Source: JANNSX01 sp963741525
GTDB lineage: Bacteria > Pseudomonadota > Alphaproteobacteria > Rhizobiales > Hyphomicrobiaceae
Reading direction: 5' to 3'
Length of the DNA: 64,000 nt
Assembly: GCA_963741525.1 (NCBI GenBank)
Contig: CAVUIW010000003.1
Location: 41,365 to 105,364 of the forward strand
Under the pieces are notes generated by a model. That model did no database searches and was not told the DNA's origin. It was given only the letters and a program-made list of their open reading frames with translations. This document shows, one piece after another, positions 60,433-64,000 of this stretch; position 1 is the first letter of the stretch; each line of letters begins with the position of its first letter. The position numbers were made by a program, and so were the translations under genes.

Positions 60433-60970
60433 CGTACCGACCGGTTGGTACGGCAGCGAGAGGAACAGCAGCCTATTGGGTGGGGAGGCGGGGCGGTGCT
60501 TGCGGTGGCGGGCCCCCGCTACCGACCGACCAGCGTGCGTTCCAGTCCTCTGGGGACGGGGTTGGGTGGAGTATGGGGTACGCGCAGGGCGCGGGGATAG
60601 GTTTTGGCAGGTTTCCGCGGAGTATGGTGATTGAAGTGTTGTGTGGTCAGGGACGCAATACGCCTCGGTCTACGGACCACCTGCGGTCGCCCGTTTTGAC
60701 TGAAATGACTGTTGGCGTGACGCGCAACGCCCATACCGACCAGTTGGTACGTACGCGAGACGCGGGAGCGGCGGATTTGGGCGGGGAGGCGTGGAGCGAG
60801 GAGGCCGGTTCGGAGCATCGTGTTGAGCGGCCCGGGAATTGGCGTATCGTCACTCGTGGCGGTTTCCTTCTCTTGGTTCCAGGTTGGCTTCGCAATCACC
60901 AGAAGCGCCTCAAGTCGGGGTCACCAGCGTCATTCAAATGTGCGAGAGATACTGCATGTCATCCGCTTCA
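60433..60970. repeat. Duplicated RHS-upstream segment, copy A
   Basis: Similar to 63213-63725: shared text includes GTTCCAGTCCTCTGG, GACGGGGTTGGGTGGAGTA, GGGAATTGGCG and GCAATCACCAGAAG. Both copies begin next to a TACCGACCGGTYGGTAC palindrome (60436 here, again near 60737). Each contains a minus-strand open frame with similar ends (start MIAKPTWNQEKE / MIARSTEEPEKE, end RGLERTLVGR / RGLERALVSR); here it is 60519-60899 (126 residues). Whether that frame is translated is unclear. The stretch to 61344 holds no other gene I recognise. Confidence 0.6.
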
Positions 60971-61344
60971 CTTCCGCCCTCACGAGCGAAAGCGCACGGC
61001 TCGGGGCCGATGTGGGTCGCTACCCTTCATCGTATCGGACTTGCACCGACTACGCCCTGCCGGTCTCCCGGCGCACTGCGAAAGATTTTGTGCGTCATCT
61101 TTGCTGACATCGGGCGCCTACTAAATGGGCCGCACGGCAGTACAAAGCGGAAGCGGGCGAACTGCCGCAGATGGTGAGGTGGCGGAAAGTCACCATCTAG
61201 TCCGAGCACCGCTTGAGGAAGATTCATTTCAGAATCTTGAATAAATCATTATAAAGCAACTATTGCGTTTTGATTTCTTGCTGGCTCCAGAGCATCTGTT
61301 AACATCTAACAACCCTTCGGCGACAACAACGTCTTTGGCGATCT

Positions 61345-61554
61345 CTATATAGGCACCATTGTTCTTGTGTAGCTATTGAATAAATATACATTGAACGATT
61401 TTATGCCAGAATACTCGCGGCGGAAGTATTCAGTGGCAGCCGTAACGGCATTCAATGACTTGCCCGTTAGTGCACCAGATATTCGCTCTTCCGCCATGAC
61501 AGCAGAGCTGCTTGCAATTAGAATAGTGGAAATCGTTGTAACAATTCTCGCCAT
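61345..61554 (-). CDS. Small exported protein, possible immunity gene of the second RHS toxin
   Basis: 69 residues. Signal peptide MARIVTTISTILIASSSAVMA precedes EERISGALTGKSLNAVTAATEYFRREYSGIKSFNVYLFNSYTR. It lies directly downstream of the DUF4329 toxin end (61623) on the same strand, where an immunity gene is expected, in low-GC DNA. The end may be shifted: another frame offers NGAYIEIAKDVVVAEG just downstream, so the true protein may be longer. No family assigned with confidence. Confidence 0.45.
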   Translation of the reverse strand: MARIVTTISTILIASSSAVMAEERISGALTGKSLNAVTAATEYFRREYSGIKSFNVYLFNSYTRTMVPI

Positions 61555-61622
61555 TTATGTGAGCCGCCAAGTTTTGACTGCGTAGGCCCAGAGGCTTGCC
61601 GCTCTACATCCAGAAGTCTTGA

Positions 61623-63215
61623 TCAGAACGGGGAATCCACTTGTTCACCGTGTCGATCTTCATTGCCGTCGTTGACACGATAGCCGCCGCTAGGCGTCCC
61701 AAGGTAGGACTTGAAGCAGGGTATTCTGTCCATCTGCCGCATTTGCGTTTCTGTCTTGTCGGGCTCCGAGAAATGGTTCGAATTAAAGCTATCAAGTTGC
61801 GCATTTCCCGTGGCCTCGATGCTGCCATCATCGTATCTGACAGAGAAGTCTGCGTGTGTGTGCCAATCTCCAACTTTCTTTTGTCCATCTGGCGGCTCTG
61901 TTTTCTCAACTTGCGTGACGGTTCCGACGTCAACAGTGTATCCAAAACCTCCATCCGTTAGATCTTTCTTCGTTGACACAATATACCCTCCGACCTCCAT
62001 ATTAGAGTTTATAGAAGGCTGGTTATTGACATCTAGCGTCTTCCGGGCAGCTTCGTCTTGCGTTTCAAAGCAACAAACGGTCGGATTGTAGTAGTCCTGC
62101 AGCGGGCCGCTGAGGGCGTACGTGGCGGTGAAAGTTCCGCCTAAACCGGTGGCACCGCCTAGCCCACCACGGACACCCCCACCGCCAAAGTCATGCGATT
62201 TCGCACTCTGGATCGCTCCTCGTCCCGCTGCCGATGCTCGTATTCTCATGCCCCGTCGGATCGGCGAGGTCGATCGGGTTGTTCGCAGCATACGCATACC
62301 TGTTCGTCCCAACCCCCGCGAGCAGCGGGTCCCAATTCATCCGGCGTCAGGAAACGCCCCAACGCCGGATCGTAGTACCGGGCGTTGAGGAACTGCAAGC
62401 CCGTCTCGGCATCGTAGCGCTCGCCGATGTAGCCGCGCGACTGCAAGAGCCCCGGCTCGGGCGCGCCGAACGCGCCGTAGACGGTCCGCTCGACCTCAGC
62501 GCCCGCCGCGTTGGTCGCCACGCGGACGCTCGAAAGGTGATCGCGGTGCAGCCAGGTGGTCACCGCCGATCCGCCCGTGCCGACGCGCTTGGCGTCCGTC
62601 ATCAGGTACTTGGTCCACACGCCGGTGCTGAGCTCGAGATCATCGCCCAGATACAGCGTCGTGCCCGTCCCCGCGACACCTTCTTCAGCCGCTTTCCGTC
62701 CGGCCCGTAGACGAAGCTGACGTTACCCACCTGCTTCAGGCGATTGTCCGCGTCATACGTGAAGGTGCGCGTGCCGTCCGAGACGATGTTGCCGTTGTTG
62801 TCCCCGGCCTTCGCCGGGGCAGGCTACCGTGAACGTCTTGCCGCCCGCTAACAGCACGCCATGCGGGCGCGCCGCCGTCGCCGCCGGATAGGCGTAAGCG
62901 CCGATGCCCGTCTGCGACAGCATGTTGCCGTTGCCGGAGGCGTCATACGTGAACGTCTTCTCGATGCCGGCCACGTCGGCCCGGTCGGCCGTCAACAGCT
63001 CGTCGAGCGGATTGTAGGTGTAGGTGTAGCTTTCGTCTGGTTCACCCGCTGCGGCGATGGCGTGTTTGCCCGGCGAGGTTCCCCGTGTAGGTGAGCCCAA
63101 GATGCGTGGTGCCAGCCGAGGAATGCGTCAGCGTGTTCAGCCAGCCACGATTGGCGTCGTAGCCATAGGTCGAGGTCACGCCGTTGAAATACCCAATCGA
63201 GGCCGTCTGTCCGCG
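61623..63215 (-). pseudogene. Second RHS gene fragment with DUF4329 (JAMM-like) toxin domain, multiple frame breaks
   Basis: RHS text starts near 63215 (QTASIGYFNGVTSTYGYDANRGWLNTLTHSSAGTTHLGLTYTGNLAG), continues through FTYDASGNGNMLSQTG and YDADNRLKQVGN, and the core SRGYIGERYDAETGLQFLNARYYDPALGRFLTPD. The frame breaks at about 62800 (a CCGGCCTTCGCCGG palindrome sits inside), about 62680 (a base missing), 62335 (extra base compared with the first RHS copy) and 62200. The toxin part 61623-62200 is one frame: EVGGYIVSTKKD, VGDWHTHADFSV and NSNHFSEPDKTETQ, ending YLGTPSGGYRVND. This fits DUF4329 with a JAMM-type E...HxH...SxxD set. Confidence 0.72.
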
Positions 63216-63725
63216 CGCATACCGACCGGTCGGTACGGTCCTATGCCCGTCACCGGCTCACCAGCGCGCGTTCCAGTCCTCTGGCGACGGGGTTGGGTGG
63301 AGTACGCGGTCGGTGGCAAGTGGCGGGGATAACTTTGTTGGTGGGATGGTTGATGAGGGGTGAAGGGTGGACCTTGGCGCGACGGGCCACGAGCAGGCTG
63401 TTGAAATTCTCGACGAACTCCGCTCCAGGTGAGAACGAAAACGCCGTCTGTGATCGAGCTGAGCGTACCCAAACACGTCGGTCGAGATTCTGCTCGACAT
63501 AGGAGAGCATCAAATTCCCTCGAAATTTGCATTTCAACAGCCTGCTAGTACGTTCGTCGTCGATCTTGATGACATTGTTGAGCCGCGTGGGAATTGGCGA
63601 TTCTTCCCTCGTGGTGGCTTCCTTCTCTGGTTCCTCGGTTGATCTCGCAATCACCAGAAGACACCTCAGTTTGGGGCCGCCAGCTTCGTTTAACTGGGCA
63701 AAAAATTCAGTACGTCATCATCACC
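63213..63725. repeat. Duplicated RHS-upstream segment, copy B, interrupted by a MITE
   Basis: Diverged copy of 60433-60970 on the same side of the second RHS fragment, starting with ACCGACCGGTCGGTACGG. A MITE (63392-63546) sits inside this copy only. The matching minus-strand frame is 63250-63654. The remaining bases to 63828 hold nothing recognised. Confidence 0.6.
63392..63546. mobile_element. MITE-like element, copy 2 (155 bp)
   Basis: Inverted copy of 50430-50583 with the same AGCAGGCTGTTGAAAT ends. It is one base longer because GAGTCG of copy 1 reads GAGTTCG here (minus strand; GAACTC at 63415-63420). Inserted in the RHS-upstream segment. Confidence 0.85.
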
Positions 63726-63828
63726 AGAACACTCAGTGTCGAGGCTGGTAGCTCATCGATAGTACAAACGTTCCGTGAATGACGGCACGACAGTTTCGAG
63801 AGGGAATGAAAGTTCAGGAGGAGCAGGT

Positions 63829-63978
63829 ATGCGTCCGACCATCACTATGACCATAACATTCGTGGCATTTATGTCGCAATATATCTTTTGCAATCAACCC
63901 GCGCATGCACGGTACAGAGGCGCTGATTTGTTGCAAGACTGCAAACTAGCAATGAAGGGAGATAACTCCACAATCTGA
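63829..63978 (+). CDS. Small exported protein, possibly a truncated Rap1a/Tai-type fragment
   Basis: 49 residues from ATG 63829, with a strong AGGAGG 8 bp upstream. A signal-like N-terminus MRPTITMTITFVAFMSQYIFCNQPAHA leads to RYRGADLLQDCKLAMKGDNSTI and a stop. The G-x-x-LL-x-x-C pattern soon after the signal peptide resembles Rap1a/Tai immunity proteins, which are about 100-130 residues, so this would be cut short. Weak evidence; the RHS neighbourhood makes an immunity gene plausible. Confidence 0.4.
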   Translation: MRPTITMTITFVAFMSQYIFCNQPAHARYRGADLLQDCKLAMKGDNSTI

Positions 63979-64000
63979 GAAATCTTTCCAAACCGGACGC

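Overview
The window is high-GC, densely coded DNA from an alphaproteobacterium, most likely of the Hyphomicrobiales. Supporting signs are heterotetrameric sarcosine oxidase genes, PotABC-, UgpABCE- and Liv-type ABC importers, an anthraniloyl-CoA-type monooxygenase/reductase, and palindromic intergenic repeats of the kind common in Bradyrhizobium-like genomes. No taxonomic marker beyond one tRNA-Gln is present, so the placement is an inference. Most genes are transport and catabolism of nitrogen-rich or aromatic small molecules. The right-hand 14 kb is accessory DNA.

Layout. 1-2.3 kb: a polyamine-type ABC importer (ATPase cut by the window edge, two permeases). 2.6-3.7 kb: tRNA-Gln(UUG) and a stand-alone DUF4347 protein. 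4.0-6.0 kb: an SDR and an acyl-CoA dehydrogenase. 6.0-15.2 kb (minus): a carbohydrate operon read as SDR, permease, solute-binding protein, exported protein, permease, ATPase, BtpA-like protein, GST, FGGY kinase. A divergent DeoR regulator (15.3-16.1 kb) is separated from it by two matching palindromes, TGATCG-N4-CGATCA. 16.1-23.4 kb (minus): soxBDAG plus a dimethylglycine-dehydrogenase-like enzyme. 23.5-33.2 kb: an amino-acid/amine island (PhzF, aminotransferase, ornithine-cyclodeaminase-like, GNAT, ureohydrolase, molybdopterin oxidoreductase, CMD protein, FAD amine oxidase, class IV transaminase resembling (R)-amine transaminases). 33.5-39.8 kb (minus): a 2-aminobenzoyl-CoA-type operon (monooxygenase/reductase fusion, SDR, enoyl-CoA hydratase, acyl-CoA dehydrogenase, RidA). 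40.0-41.8 kb: adenine deaminase. 42.1-50.4 kb: a cluster in which the two halves of fungal FluG (amidohydrolase and glutamine-synthetase-like) are separate genes, divergent from a Liv-type transporter and an N-formylglutamate amidohydrolase family gene. 51.0-58.2 kb: a small type II secretion set (prepilin peptidase, GspG, and GspE-F-H-I-J) with an IS256-family element inserted between the peptidase and gspG. 58.3-63.7 kb: two tandem RHS tips with different C-terminal toxin domains, one with a coupled immunity gene, in lower-GC DNA.

Two structural themes stand out. First, at least seven places carry a one-base change that breaks or shifts a reading frame (btpA-like, ugpC-like, exported protein, soxG, phzF, livMG, second RHS). 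In most of them the extra base turns TC into TTC, and in four genes it expands a GANTC motif (the CcrM methylation site of alphaproteobacteria) by one base. Two near-identical copies of a 154/155-bp miniature inverted-repeat element differ by exactly the same change. This looks more like a systematic sequencing or consensus artefact than decay of seven genes. Second, intergenic gaps are full of palindromic repeats of several families, including a 330-bp inverted-repeat element flanked by 15-bp direct repeats.

All functional calls come from reading translated sequence and gene context; no database search was run.
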